In this document: one piece after another, positions 36,944 to 48,613 of the stretch | How the letters are laid out: each line of letters begins with the position of its first letter | Numbering within the stretch: the stretch's first letter is position 1 | DNA from: Sulfuritalea sp. | GTDB lineage: Bacteria; Pseudomonadota; Gammaproteobacteria; Burkholderiales; Rhodocyclaceae | Length of the DNA stretch: 64,000 nt | NCBI GenBank assembly: GCA_030247575.1 | Contig: JAOTRV010000003.1 | Location: 175,532 to 239,531 of the forward strand | Reading direction: 5' to 3' | Position numbers and translations under genes: made by a program | The notes under the pieces: generated by a model | Seen by the model: only the letters and a program-made list of their open reading frames with translations | Database searches by the model: none | Told to the model about the DNA's origin: nothing

Positions 36944-38101
36944 ATGTCCGATACCAAGCAAGCAGAACTGAAACCATCCCGCCGCAAGTTTCTCGCTGCC
37001 GCAGCAACCGGCACAGCGGGTGCCGTCGCCGCGGGTTTCCCGATGATCGCCGAGGCCCAGGCCGGTCCGATCAGCATGCGCTGGCAATCGACCTGGCCGG
37101 CGAAGGACATCTTCCACGAATACGCGCTGGACTTCGCCAAGAAGGTGAACGACATGACCGGCGGCGACCTCAAGATCGAGGTGCTGCCGGCCGGCGCCGT
37201 GGTGCCGGCTTTCAGCCTGCTCGAAGCTGTGTCGAAGGGCACGCTTGATGGCGGCCACGGTGTGCTGGGCTACCACTACGGCAAGCAGAACGCGCTGGCG
37301 TTGTGGAATTCCGGCCCGGCCTTCGGCATGGATGCCAACATGCTTTTGTCCTGGCACAAGTACGGTGGCGGCGCTGAACTGCTGGCCAAGCTGTATGCGT
37401 CGATCGGCATCACCACGGTGCAGTCCTTCCTCTATGGACCGATGGCGACGCAGCCGCTGGGCTGGTTCAAGAAGCCGATCACCAAGGCGGCGGATTTCAA
37501 GGGCCTCAAATTCCGCACCAACGGCCTGGCGATCGACTTGTTTACCGCAATGGGTGCGGCGGTGAATGCGCTGCCCGGCGGCGAGATCGTGCCGGCCATG
37601 GATCGCGGCCTGCTCGACGGCGCCGAGTTCAACAACGCCACCTCCGACCGGCTGCTCGGCTTCCCCGACGTGTCCAAGGTCTGCATGCTGCAGAGCTACC
37701 ACCAGAGTGCCGAGACCTTCGAGATCATGTTCAACAAGCCGAAGTACGACGCGCTGCCGCCGAAGATGAAGGCGATCATCGCCAATGCGGTGGAAGCCGC
37801 ATCGGCAGACATGTCGTGGAAGGCCATCGATCGCTATTCCAAGGACTACATCGAGCTGCAGACCAAGGACAAGGTCAAGTTCTACAAGACTCCCGATTCC
37901 CTTCTGCTGCAGCAGCTCACTTTGTGGGATGCGATCGTGGAAAAGAAATCGGCGGAAAATCCCCTGTTCAAGGAAATCGTCGCATCGCAGAAGGCATTCG
38001 CCGCGCGCGCCGTGAAATGGGATCAGGACGTTTACGTCAACCGGCGTATGGCCGTGAATCATTTCTTCGGAGCCAAGAAGGCTGCACCCAAGAAGGCTTG
38101 A
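36944..38101 (+). CDS. TRAP transporter solute-binding protein (DctP family)
   Basis: 385 residues. A Tat signal (SRRKFLAAA at 12-20) with a cleavage region AEAQA near 40 is followed by the DctP fold: MRWQSTWPAKDIFHEYALDF, GGDLKIEVLPAGAVVPAF, GLKFRTNGLAIDLFTAMGA (ligand-binding Arg region) and GEIVPAMDRGLLDGAE. This subgroup is labelled TRAP-type mannitol/chloroaromatic by homology, but the ligand is unknown; the reductase downstream and FCD regulator suggest a hydroxyacid or other organic acid. A strong CAGGAGGAGA site precedes the ATG, and a terminator-like hairpin follows. Confidence 0.92.
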   Translation: MSDTKQAELKPSRRKFLAAAATGTAGAVAAGFPMIAEAQAGPISMRWQSTWPAKDIFHEYALDFAKKVNDMTGGDLKIEVLPAGAVVPAFSLLEAVSKGTLDGGHGVLGYHYGKQNALALWNSGPAFGMDANMLLSWHKYGGGAELLAKLYASIGITTVQSFLYGPMATQPLGWFKKPITKAADFKGLKFRTNGLAIDLFTAMGAAVNALPGGEIVPAMDRGLLDGAEFNNATSDRLLGFPDVSKVCMLQSYHQSAETFEIMFNKPKYDALPPKMKAIIANAVEAASADMSWKAIDRYSKDYIELQTKDKVKFYKTPDSLLLQQLTLWDAIVEKKSAENPLFKEIVASQKAFAARAVKWDQDVYVNRRMAVNHFFGAKKAAPKKA

Positions 38102-38125
38102 CGGGTTTCGCGGCTTCATCGTCCA

Positions 38126-38161
38126 TCAACCATCCGGGCCCGGTCCGGATGGTTGATTTTT
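38126..38161 (+). terminator. Intra-operon terminator-like hairpin between dctP and dctQ
   Basis: Perfect 12-bp stem (38126-38137 with 38145-38156), 7-nt loop and TTTTT. It probably lowers expression of the permease genes relative to the binding protein, which is needed in excess. Confidence 0.8.
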
Positions 38162-38177
38162 CTTGAGCAGGCAAAAT

Positions 38178-38831
38178 ATGCAAATGCAGAAGTTATTGCT
38201 GGCCATCGACCGGATCAGCACCTTCATCGGCCAGATGTTTTCCTGGCTGATCGTTTCGCTGACCTTCATGATCACCTGGGAAGTGGTGTCGCGCTATGCC
38301 TTCGACAATCCGCATCCCTGGGCCTTCGACGTCATGATCATGATGTACGGCACCATTTTCATGATGGCCGGCGCCTACACCCTGTCCAAGAACGGACATG
38401 TGCGCGGCGACGTCCTCTACGGATTCTTTTCACCCCGGGTGCAGGCCAGCCTGGACCTGACTCTGTATTTCCTGTTCTTCATTCCCGGGGTGTTTGCCCT
38501 GCTCTGGGCCGGCTACAACTTCGCCGGCGACGCCTGGGCCATCAACGAGCATTCCAACGTCACGGCCGACGGCCCGCCGGTGTATCCGTTCAAGACCGTT
38601 CTTCCCATCGCCGGAGCGTTTCTTCTGCTGCAGGGCGTGGTCGAGATCATCCGCTGCGTGATTTGCATCCGGCAGGGTGAATGGCCGTCGCGCGACGAGG
38701 ACGTCGAGGAAGTCGACGTCGAGAAGCTGAAGGAAATGGTTCACGTCAAGGACGAGGACATCGCCGCCCTCGACAAGTTCGTCGTCGCCCAGGAGCATGC
38801 GGAAGCGCAGCACGCAGGAGCCGCCAAATGA
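38178..38831 (+). CDS. TRAP transporter small permease (DctQ family)
   Basis: 217 residues from ATG 38178 with four transmembrane helices (about 15-35, 48-68, 92-115, 138-158). ITWEVVSRYAFDNPHPWAFDV is the conserved DctQ segment. The C-terminus is a long acidic helix (DEDVEEVDVEKLKEMVHVKD) not usual in short DctQ proteins. It overlaps the large permease start by 4 nt. It forms the membrane complex with DctM. Confidence 0.88.
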   Translation: MQMQKLLLAIDRISTFIGQMFSWLIVSLTFMITWEVVSRYAFDNPHPWAFDVMIMMYGTIFMMAGAYTLSKNGHVRGDVLYGFFSPRVQASLDLTLYFLFFIPGVFALLWAGYNFAGDAWAINEHSNVTADGPPVYPFKTVLPIAGAFLLLQGVVEIIRCVICIRQGEWPSRDEDVEEVDVEKLKEMVHVKDEDIAALDKFVVAQEHAEAQHAGAAK

Positions 38832-40864
38832 AAATCAGGAAGGAGCTCTGGTTCGGCTTCTCGCTGATGGCGGCGATCCTGCTGGTCACGGTGATTTTCA
38901 TGCCTTGGGCCAATATGACGAACGGTCATATCGGCCTGCTGATGCTCTCGCTGGTGGTGGTGGCGATCATGCTCGGCTTCCCCACGGCCTTCACGCTGAT
39001 GGGCATGGGCGTGTTCTTCGCCTGGCTGGCATACCGCAGCGGCAATCCCGATCTCGCCGTGCGCCAGACGCTGGACCTGATGGTGCAGCGCGCCTATTCG
39101 GTAATGTCCAACGACGTGCTGATCTCGATCCCGCTGTTCGTCTTCATGGGCTACCTGGTGGAGCGCGCCAACCTGATTGCCAAGTTGTTCCGCTCACTGG
39201 AATTGGCGCTGGCACGCTTGCCCGGCGCCCTCGCGGTGGCGACGCTGGTCACCTGCGCAATCTTCGCCACGGCGACCGGCATCGTCGGCGCCGTGGTGAC
39301 TCTGATGGGATTGCTGGCCTTTCCGGCCATGCTCAAGTCCGGCTATGACATTCGCCTGTCGGCCGGCGTGATCACTGCCGGCGGCTGCCTCGGCATCCTG
39401 ATCCCGCCTTCGGTGATGCTGATCGTCTATGGCGCCACGGCCGGCGTCTCGGTGGTGCAACTTTACGCCGGAGCTTTTTTCCCGGGCATCATGCTGGCCG
39501 GCCTGTATATCGGCTATGTCATTGTAATTGCCAAGCTCAAACCCGAAATGGCGCCACCGCTGCCGATGGAGGAGCGGCACATCGATCTGCCGCCGGCCAA
39601 TGAAAAGATCCGCGACGCGATCAGTCACCGGGTTTTGCCGGGCCTGATCGGCGCCTTCAAGGGCTCGCGCAATCTGGGCATCAGCAGCGGGGTGATTGCG
39701 AAGCAGGGCTTCATCGCACTCCTGCCAGCCCTGGCGCTGGTGGTTTTTCTCGGTTTTACCTGGCATCTGGCGACCAAACCCGCGGCCACGGCCGAAACCG
39801 CCGGGCTGATGGAAATGGGCGGCGAGATCGGCGCGGAATCGGCCGAGAGTGCATCGGGTGGGCTCGATGAGCCGAAGGAGGAAGGGCTCGCCGAGCCCGG
39901 GGCCGAGGGCGGCGATCTCGAGGAGCCGCCCGCCGACGAGGACGGAGTCAAGGAGCCTCCGGCCGATGGTGCGCAGGAGCCGCCCGTGGCCAAGGAGCCG
40001 CCGGGAGCCGTCCGCGAAGCTCCTGCAGCAAACGCGGCCGCCGTGACGGCCCAGCCGGCTGCGACCGCCGTGCCGCCGGCGTCGACTCCTGAAGTTGCGG
40101 AGCGCCAGCCGATTCCCACGTGGTACTGGATCGTGCTCGGCATCAGCGTTGCCAGCGCCGTCGGCTTCTATGCGATCTTCACCTTCGTTCGTCTCGAAGT
40201 GTTCAAGATGCTGCTGGGCTCGTTCTTCCCGCTGGCGCTGCTGATTCTCGGGGTGCTGGGCAGCATCGTCTTCGGCTTCGCGACGCCGACCGAGGCCGCG
40301 GCCATCGGTTCCTTCGGCGGCTTCGTGCTTGCCGCGGCCTACAAGCAGCTCAACTTTCCGGTGATCAAGGAATCGGTGTTCCTCACCGCGAAGACCTCGG
40401 CCATGGTCTGCTGGCTGTTCGTCGGTTCCTCGATCTTCTCGGCGGCCTTCGCGCTGCTGGGCGGACAGGATCTTGTCGAAAAGTGGGTGCTGTCGCTCGA
40501 CATGACGCCGATGCAGTTCATGCTGCTGGCCCAGTTCATCATCTTCATCCTGGGTTGGCCGCTGGAATGGACCGAGATCATCGTCATTTTCATGCCGATC
40601 TTCATCCCGCTGCTGGCGCACTTCCACATCGACCCGCTGTTCTTCGGCCTGCTGGTCGCGCTGAACCTGCAGACGGCCTTCCTCTCGCCGCCGGTGGCGA
40701 TGGCGGCCTTCTATCTGAAGGGCGTCTCGCCGCCGCATGTGGCCCTGAGCCAGATTTTCGCCGGTATGATGCCCTTCATGGGTATCCAGGTCTTCGCGCT
40801 GGCGATCCTCTACATATTTCCCGACATCGGCATGTGGCTGCCGCGCGTGCTCTACGGCAATTGA
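38828..40864 (+). CDS. TRAP transporter large permease (DctM family) with a large central insertion
   Basis: 678 residues, against about 430 for a typical DctM. Residues 1-245 and about 465-678 are normal DctM halves (MSNDVLISIPLFVFMGYL, TAGGCLGILIPPSVMLIVYG; FGFATPTEAAAIGSFGG, TAFLSPPVAMAAFYLKG). Between them lie a helix at about 293-312, a 110-residue acidic Pro/Ala-rich segment with EPPAD/EPPV units (about 318-428), and another helix at 431-455. The insertion holds a copy of the family A repeat (40066-40088). Longer DctM variants exist, so this may be a lineage form rather than a defect. The frame is intact throughout. Confidence 0.88.
   Translation: MKIRKELWFGFSLMAAILLVTVIFMPWANMTNGHIGLLMLSLVVVAIMLGFPTAFTLMGMGVFFAWLAYRSGNPDLAVRQTLDLMVQRAYSVMSNDVLISIPLFVFMGYLVERANLIAKLFRSLELALARLPGALAVATLVTCAIFATATGIVGAVVTLMGLLAFPAMLKSGYDIRLSAGVITAGGCLGILIPPSVMLIVYGATAGVSVVQLYAGAFFPGIMLAGLYIGYVIVIAKLKPEMAPPLPMEERHIDLPPANEKIRDAISHRVLPGLIGAFKGSRNLGISSGVIAKQGFIALLPALALVVFLGFTWHLATKPAATAETAGLMEMGGEIGAESAESASGGLDEPKEEGLAEPGAEGGDLEEPPADEDGVKEPPADGAQEPPVAKEPPGAVREAPAANAAAVTAQPAATAVPPASTPEVAERQPIPTWYWIVLGISVASAVGFYAIFTFVRLEVFKMLLGSFFPLALLILGVLGSIVFGFATPTEAAAIGSFGGFVLAAAYKQLNFPVIKESVFLTAKTSAMVCWLFVGSSIFSAAFALLGGQDLVEKWVLSLDMTPMQFMLLAQFIIFILGWPLEWTEIIVIFMPIFIPLLAHFHIDPLFFGLLVALNLQTAFLSPPVAMAAFYLKGVSPPHVALSQIFAGMMPFMGIQVFALAILYIFPDIGMWLPRVLYGN
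40066..40088 (+). repeat. Family A dispersed repeat, copy 5 (inside dctM)
   Basis: Encodes part of TAVPPASTP in the disordered linker of the large permease. Nearly identical, with its flank, to copy 3 at 27895. Confidence 0.75.
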
Positions 40865-41835
40865 TGAAGCAAAAGATACTTGTTGCACGTGAAGTCTTTC
40901 CCGAAGCGCTGGAGCGCCTGCGCCAGCACTTCGAGGTCGAGGACAATCAGGCAGATGCCATTCTCGGCGTCGCGGGCCTGAAGGCGCGACTGGCCGACAA
41001 GGCGGGCGTGCTGACGGCGGCCACCGACCCGATGACGGCGGAAGTGATCGCCGCCGCTCCGTCGTTGAAGGCGGTGTGCAACTTCGCTGTCGGTTACAAC
41101 AACATCGACCTCGCCGCCTGCACGCGTGCCGGAGTCATGGCGACCAACACGCCCGGCGTGCTCGACGACACCACGGCCGACCTCGCCTGGGCCTTGCTGA
41201 TGGCCAGCGCCCGCCGTCTGCCCGCCGCCGAGCGCTGGCTGCGCAACGGCGAGTGGAAGAGTTGGCAGTTCATCCAGTGGCTGGGCAGCGACGTGCACCA
41301 CGCCACGCTCGGCATCCTCGGCATGGGGCGCATCGGCCAGACCGTGGCGCGCCGTGCGCTGGGCTTCGACATGAAGGTGATCTATCACAACCGGAGCAGG
41401 CTGCCGGCGGACAAGGAAGCCGCATGCCGAGCCAGCTTCGTGGACAAGGAGACGCTGTTGCGCGAATCGGATTTTCTCGTGCTGCTGCTGCCCTATTCGC
41501 CCGAAAGCCATCACACGATCGGCGCCCCCGAGCTGGCGTTGATGAAGCCCGCGGCGCACCTGATCAATGTTGCCCGCGGCGGCATTGTCGATGACGAAGC
41601 GCTGATTTCGGCGTTGCGCCAGCACCGGCTCGCCGGAGCCGGACTGGACGTGTTCGAGGGCGAACCGAAATTCAATCCGGGCTTTCTCGAACTCGACAAC
41701 GTCGCGCTGACGCCGCATATCGGCTCGTCGTCGCGGGCCACGCGCATGGCGATGGCGATGACCGCGGCCGACAACCTGATCGCAGCCTTGTCGGGCCGGC
41801 GGCCGCCCAACCTGCTCAATCCAGAAGTTCTCTGA
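40864..41835 (+). CDS. D-isomer 2-hydroxyacid dehydrogenase (glyoxylate/hydroxypyruvate reductase-like)
   Basis: 323 residues. The NAD(P)-binding motif is LGILGMGRIGQTVARRALGF. The catalytic residues are Arg in INVARGGIVDDEAL, Glu in DVFEGEPK and His in LTPHIGSSS. GNNTPGVLDDTTADLAW-like and VGYNNIDL segments fit the glyoxylate/hydroxypyruvate/D-glycerate dehydrogenase group. The ATG overlaps the dctM stop by 1 nt, so it belongs to the TRAP operon. Reducing hydroxypyruvate to D-glycerate would feed the glycerate kinase encoded at 6737 (inference). Confidence 0.9.
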   Translation: MKQKILVAREVFPEALERLRQHFEVEDNQADAILGVAGLKARLADKAGVLTAATDPMTAEVIAAAPSLKAVCNFAVGYNNIDLAACTRAGVMATNTPGVLDDTTADLAWALLMASARRLPAAERWLRNGEWKSWQFIQWLGSDVHHATLGILGMGRIGQTVARRALGFDMKVIYHNRSRLPADKEAACRASFVDKETLLRESDFLVLLLPYSPESHHTIGAPELALMKPAAHLINVARGGIVDDEALISALRQHRLAGAGLDVFEGEPKFNPGFLELDNVALTPHIGSSSRATRMAMAMTAADNLIAALSGRRPPNLLNPEVL

Positions 41836-43106
41836 TGACGTCCGGTTTCAGCCGGCCGGCGGTGATGCTCGGCCTCGGTGTGGCCGTCGCCGCCTACCTG
41901 CTGTCCTTCTTCCACCGCGTGGCGCCGGCGGCGATTTCGGGCGATCTGCAGGTCAGCTTCGCCATCGGCGGCGCACAGCTCGGCACGCTGGCGGCAACCT
42001 ACTTCTACGTCTATACGCTGATGCAGATTCCCACCGGGGTACTCGCCGACACCCTGGGACCGCGTCGCATACTCTGGTGGGGCGGGTTGGTGGCCGGGGT
42101 CGGCGCCATCCTGTTCGGGCTCGCGCCGGGTTTCGAGCTGGCCTTCATCGGGCGCACGCTGGTCGGCCTCGGCGTTTCCGTCACTTTCATCGCCATGCTC
42201 AAGTTGCTGGCGCTGGGCTTCGACGAGCGCCGCTTCGCCACGCTGACCGGCTTGTGCATGTTGATCGGCAACCTCGGCTCGATCCTGGCCGGCGCACCGC
42301 TGGCTTGGGCGACCCAAGCCGCCGGCTGGCGCCAGGTATTCGTCGTGGTCGGGCTGTTGTCCTTCGCGCTGGCCTTTGCCAGTCGCGCCTGGGTGATCGA
42401 AACCCCGGCGGGCAAGGTCGATCGCACGGCCTGGCTCTCCGGTCTGGTTTCGGTGCTGAAGAACCGCGCCACCTGGCCCGGCTTTTTTGCCAACGCGGGG
42501 CTTTCCGGTGCCTTCTTCACCTTTGCCGGACTTTGGGCCGTGCCCTACCTGACGCAGATGCACGCCATGTCGCGCGCCACCGCCTCCAACCATGTGAGCA
42601 TTTACTTCCTCGGCTTTGCCATCGGCTCGGCGCTGTGGGGGCGCGTCTCCGACGCATTGGGGCGGCGCAAATCGGTGGCGCTGGCGGTCTCCGGCCTGCA
42701 CGTGCTCGGCTGGTGCGTCTGGTTGTGGGCGACCTGGCGGGCCAACGGCGCCCTGCCGTTGGCGGCAACGTATGGCTTGTGCGCGGTGATGGGCCTGGCC
42801 ACGGCAGGCTTCACGCTGTCCTGGGCCAGCGCCAAGGAAGTCAATCCGCCGCAGCTTTCGGGCATGGCCACCAGCGTGGTGAATGTCGGCATCTTTCTCG
42901 GCCCGGCGATCCTGCAACCGACGGTCGGCTGGCTCATGGAGCGCACCTGGGATGGCAGAATCGAGGCCGGGGTGCGCATTTATTCCGGCACCGACTGGCG
43001 CAACGGCCTCACGCTATTGACGGCCGCCGCCGTCGCCGGCTGGATTGCGACACTCTTCGTGCGGGAAACCGGTTGCCGCAACATCTGGAAAGTGGAGGAA
43101 AAGTGA
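41835..43106 (+). CDS. Major facilitator superfamily transporter
   Basis: 423 residues with 12 transmembrane segments. YFYVYTLMQIPTGVLADTLGPRR holds the loop 2-3 motif; WGRVSDALGRRKSVALAVSG the loop 8-9 counterpart. It overlaps the reductase stop by 1 nt and cbiX by 4 nt, so it is in the same transcription unit. Substrate unknown; the operon context suggests an organic acid, but nothing in the sequence proves it. Confidence 0.85.
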   Translation: MTSGFSRPAVMLGLGVAVAAYLLSFFHRVAPAAISGDLQVSFAIGGAQLGTLAATYFYVYTLMQIPTGVLADTLGPRRILWWGGLVAGVGAILFGLAPGFELAFIGRTLVGLGVSVTFIAMLKLLALGFDERRFATLTGLCMLIGNLGSILAGAPLAWATQAAGWRQVFVVVGLLSFALAFASRAWVIETPAGKVDRTAWLSGLVSVLKNRATWPGFFANAGLSGAFFTFAGLWAVPYLTQMHAMSRATASNHVSIYFLGFAIGSALWGRVSDALGRRKSVALAVSGLHVLGWCVWLWATWRANGALPLAATYGLCAVMGLATAGFTLSWASAKEVNPPQLSGMATSVVNVGIFLGPAILQPTVGWLMERTWDGRIEAGVRIYSGTDWRNGLTLLTAAAVAGWIATLFVRETGCRNIWKVEEK

Positions 43107-43474
43107 GGGGCATACTGCTGTTCGGACATGGGGCGCGCAACCCCGAGTGGGCGCAGCCTTTTCATCGCATTCGCGACGCCATTCTTGCGCGCGAACCGGG
43201 GGCGCTGGTCGAGCCGGGTTTTCTCGAACTGATGCGACCGACTTTCGACGAGGGCGTCGATTGCCTGGTGAATCAGGGTGCGACCGAAATCGTCGTCGTG
43301 CCGATTTTCATGGCGGCCGGCAGCCATGTGAAGAAGGATCTGCCGCAGATGGCGGCCAACGCCATGGACCGTCATGCCGGGCTGGTAATCGCCCTTGCGG
43401 CACCGGTGGGGGAGGCCGAGTCAGTGCTGGCGGCGATGGCCGAGTTCGCCTTGAACGCAGCCTCCGGCGCCTGA
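43103..43474 (+). CDS. cbiX: CbiX/SirB-like sirohydrochlorin chelatase
   Basis: 123 residues from GTG 43103. The small single-domain CbiX signature is LLFGHGARNPEWAQPF (catalytic His) and IVVVPIFMAAGSHVKKDLP. Such proteins insert Co2+ or Fe2+ into sirohydrochlorin for cobalamin or siroheme; some act on other tetrapyrroles, including d1 heme precursors. It precedes a strong bidirectional terminator opposite nirS. Confidence 0.85.
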   Translation: MRGILLFGHGARNPEWAQPFHRIRDAILAREPGALVEPGFLELMRPTFDEGVDCLVNQGATEIVVVPIFMAAGSHVKKDLPQMAANAMDRHAGLVIALAAPVGEAESVLAAMAEFALNAASGA

Positions 43475-43491
43475 GCAGGGGTCGGACGGCC

Positions 43492-43525
43492 AAAAAAAAC
43501 GGGGGCATGAAGCCCCCGTTTTTTT
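43492..43525. terminator. Bidirectional terminator between cbiX and nirS
   Basis: Stem ACGGGGGC / GCCCCCGT with loop ATGAA, flanked by an A8 tract and a T7 tract. Serves both converging transcripts. Confidence 0.92.
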
Positions 43526-43541
43526 GCAGGCAGGCTGCAAA

Positions 43542-47193
<3,652 letters not shown>

Positions 47194-47437
47194 GAATGCT
47201 TCCAAGGGTCTGACGCCTGCCGACAAGCCGGCGCGCCGCGCAGTGTATCGGGATTGGCCGCAAATACAAAGGGCATCCGGCCCGCCGTGAAGATGCGCCC
47301 TGTATTCGCCACGGTCAACTTCGCCGAGCATGTGTCGATGCCGCGTCAGTCGGTCACAGGACCCGCCATATATTCCGCACGAGAATGCGAGAATCACCGG
47401 AGTTCCCGGTTACGCCGACCGACGGTGAAAATCGGAC
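47194..47437. other. nirI/sulfide-cassette intergenic region
   Basis: Divergent upstream region. On the nirI side a weak TTTGTA-17-TACACT promoter may be read on the minus strand. No FNR box is visible here. No gene or RNA is recognised. Confidence 0.4.
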
Positions 47438-47465
47438 TTGATTTTCTCGTATATAAGCATATACT
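47438..47465 (+). promoter_or_regulatory. Promoter with overlapping operator palindrome for the sulfide cassette
   Basis: TTGATT (47438-47443) and TATACT (47460-47465) are 16 nt apart. A perfect palindrome GTATATAAGCATATAC (47449-47464) covers the spacer and most of the -10, as expected for a repressor site. Predicted start is at or near the ATG at 47473, giving a leaderless message. Confidence 0.65.
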
Positions 47466-47472
47466 AATGTGC

Positions 47473-48510
47473 ATGACGATACCTACCCGTTTCCTCCCCA
47501 AGGGCTCCCTCCTCCTCCGGACGGCCCTTGTTTCAGTGCTCGCCGGCTTGCTGCCGGCGAGCATTTCTTTTGCGGCGGACGCTCCCGCGACCAGTGTCGT
47601 GGTCCAGCCGCGGGAAGTGGATCTCGGTTTTCCGGTCGATGCGACGGTCGAAGCCGTGCGTCAGGCCACCGTCGCGGCACAGATTGCCGGCCGCGTCCTC
47701 GAAGTTCGTGTCGACGCTGGCCAGCGGGTCAGGCAAGGCGAACTGCTGATGCGCCTCGATGCACGCGAAGCCGCCGGCTCGGATGCCAGCGCGCAGGCCG
47801 CGCTGGCGCAAGCGAGTGCGGCCTACGAGCGGACCAGGAATCTCCATGCCCAGAAGTTCGTCAGCCAGGCGGCGCTCGACCAGGCGGCTGCGGGGTGGAA
47901 AGCGGCACAGGGTGCGGCCGGTGCGGCCGGCGCAGCCCTGTCGCATGGCGCGGTGACGGCGCCGATCGCCGGCGTGGTCGCGCAGCGGCAGGTAGAGCTG
48001 GGCGAGATGGCGGCGCTGGGCAAACCCCTGATCACCGTGTTCGACCCGAAAACCCTGCGCGTGATCGCCAGCCTGCCGCAGTACAAGCTGGCCGAGCTCA
48101 AGAAGGCCGGCCGTGCCCGCGTCGAGTTTCCCGAGACCGGTACCTGGGTCGAGGCGCTGCGCGTGGAAATACTTCCCACGGTGGATGCGCGCAGCCATAC
48201 GGCGACGGCACGACTCTATCTGCCGGAAAACATCGAAGGTGTGGTGCCCGGCATGTTCGCCCGTGCCCACTTCAACGTCGGCCGGGCGCAGAAGCTGACC
48301 GTGCCGCCCGCGGCCGTCATCCGCCGCGGCGAAGTGACCGCCGTGTACGTGCTGGACGACAAGGGCGGTGCCCGCCTGCGTCAGGTGCGCGTGGGCGAGG
48401 CGGTGTCCGGCGGCGAACTGGAAGTGCTGGCAGGAATCAGTCCCGGCGAGCGGGTAAGCCTGACGCCGGTGAAAGCCGGCATCGCTTCAAAGACACCGGC
48501 TGCACGCTGA
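47473..48510 (+). CDS. RND efflux periplasmic adaptor (membrane fusion protein)
   Basis: 345 residues. A signal peptide (to about SFAADA) precedes the typical adaptor order: half-motif GRVLEVRVDAGQRVRQGELLMRLD, a short alpha-hairpin with Ala-rich helices (about 95-150), the second lipoyl half HGAVTAPIAGVVAQRQVELGEM, and beta-barrel and membrane-proximal parts (LPENIEGVVPGMFARAHF, VPPAAVIRRGEVTAVYVLDD). It links the RND pump to an outer-membrane channel, but no TolC-like gene is present. I prefer ATG 47473, 7 nt after the -10 box; ATG 47467 is also in frame. Confidence 0.88.
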   Translation: MTIPTRFLPKGSLLLRTALVSVLAGLLPASISFAADAPATSVVVQPREVDLGFPVDATVEAVRQATVAAQIAGRVLEVRVDAGQRVRQGELLMRLDAREAAGSDASAQAALAQASAAYERTRNLHAQKFVSQAALDQAAAGWKAAQGAAGAAGAALSHGAVTAPIAGVVAQRQVELGEMAALGKPLITVFDPKTLRVIASLPQYKLAELKKAGRARVEFPETGTWVEALRVEILPTVDARSHTATARLYLPENIEGVVPGMFARAHFNVGRAQKLTVPPAAVIRRGEVTAVYVLDDKGGARLRQVRVGEAVSGGELEVLAGISPGERVSLTPVKAGIASKTPAAR

Positions 48511-48613
48511 TGTCCATAAACGCGCGCCATAGACCCAATCACGGGATCAATGACCTTGTCGAAAACGCGGTCGGATAATCGACTGTTTTTTCCATAATGG
48601 ACAAGGAGACATC

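Noticed and set aside
39590-40225. The dctM insertion as a frameshift or a fusion of two genes.
   Set aside because: The reading frame is continuous and both DctM halves align in one frame; no internal stop or restart is seen.
47483-47520. The block cctcctccggacggccctt in the RND adaptor signal-peptide region as a fifth family C spacer.
   Set aside because: It resembles part of the shared 19-nt block only loosely, lies inside a coding region, and lacks the hairpins and the GGAG-start ending.
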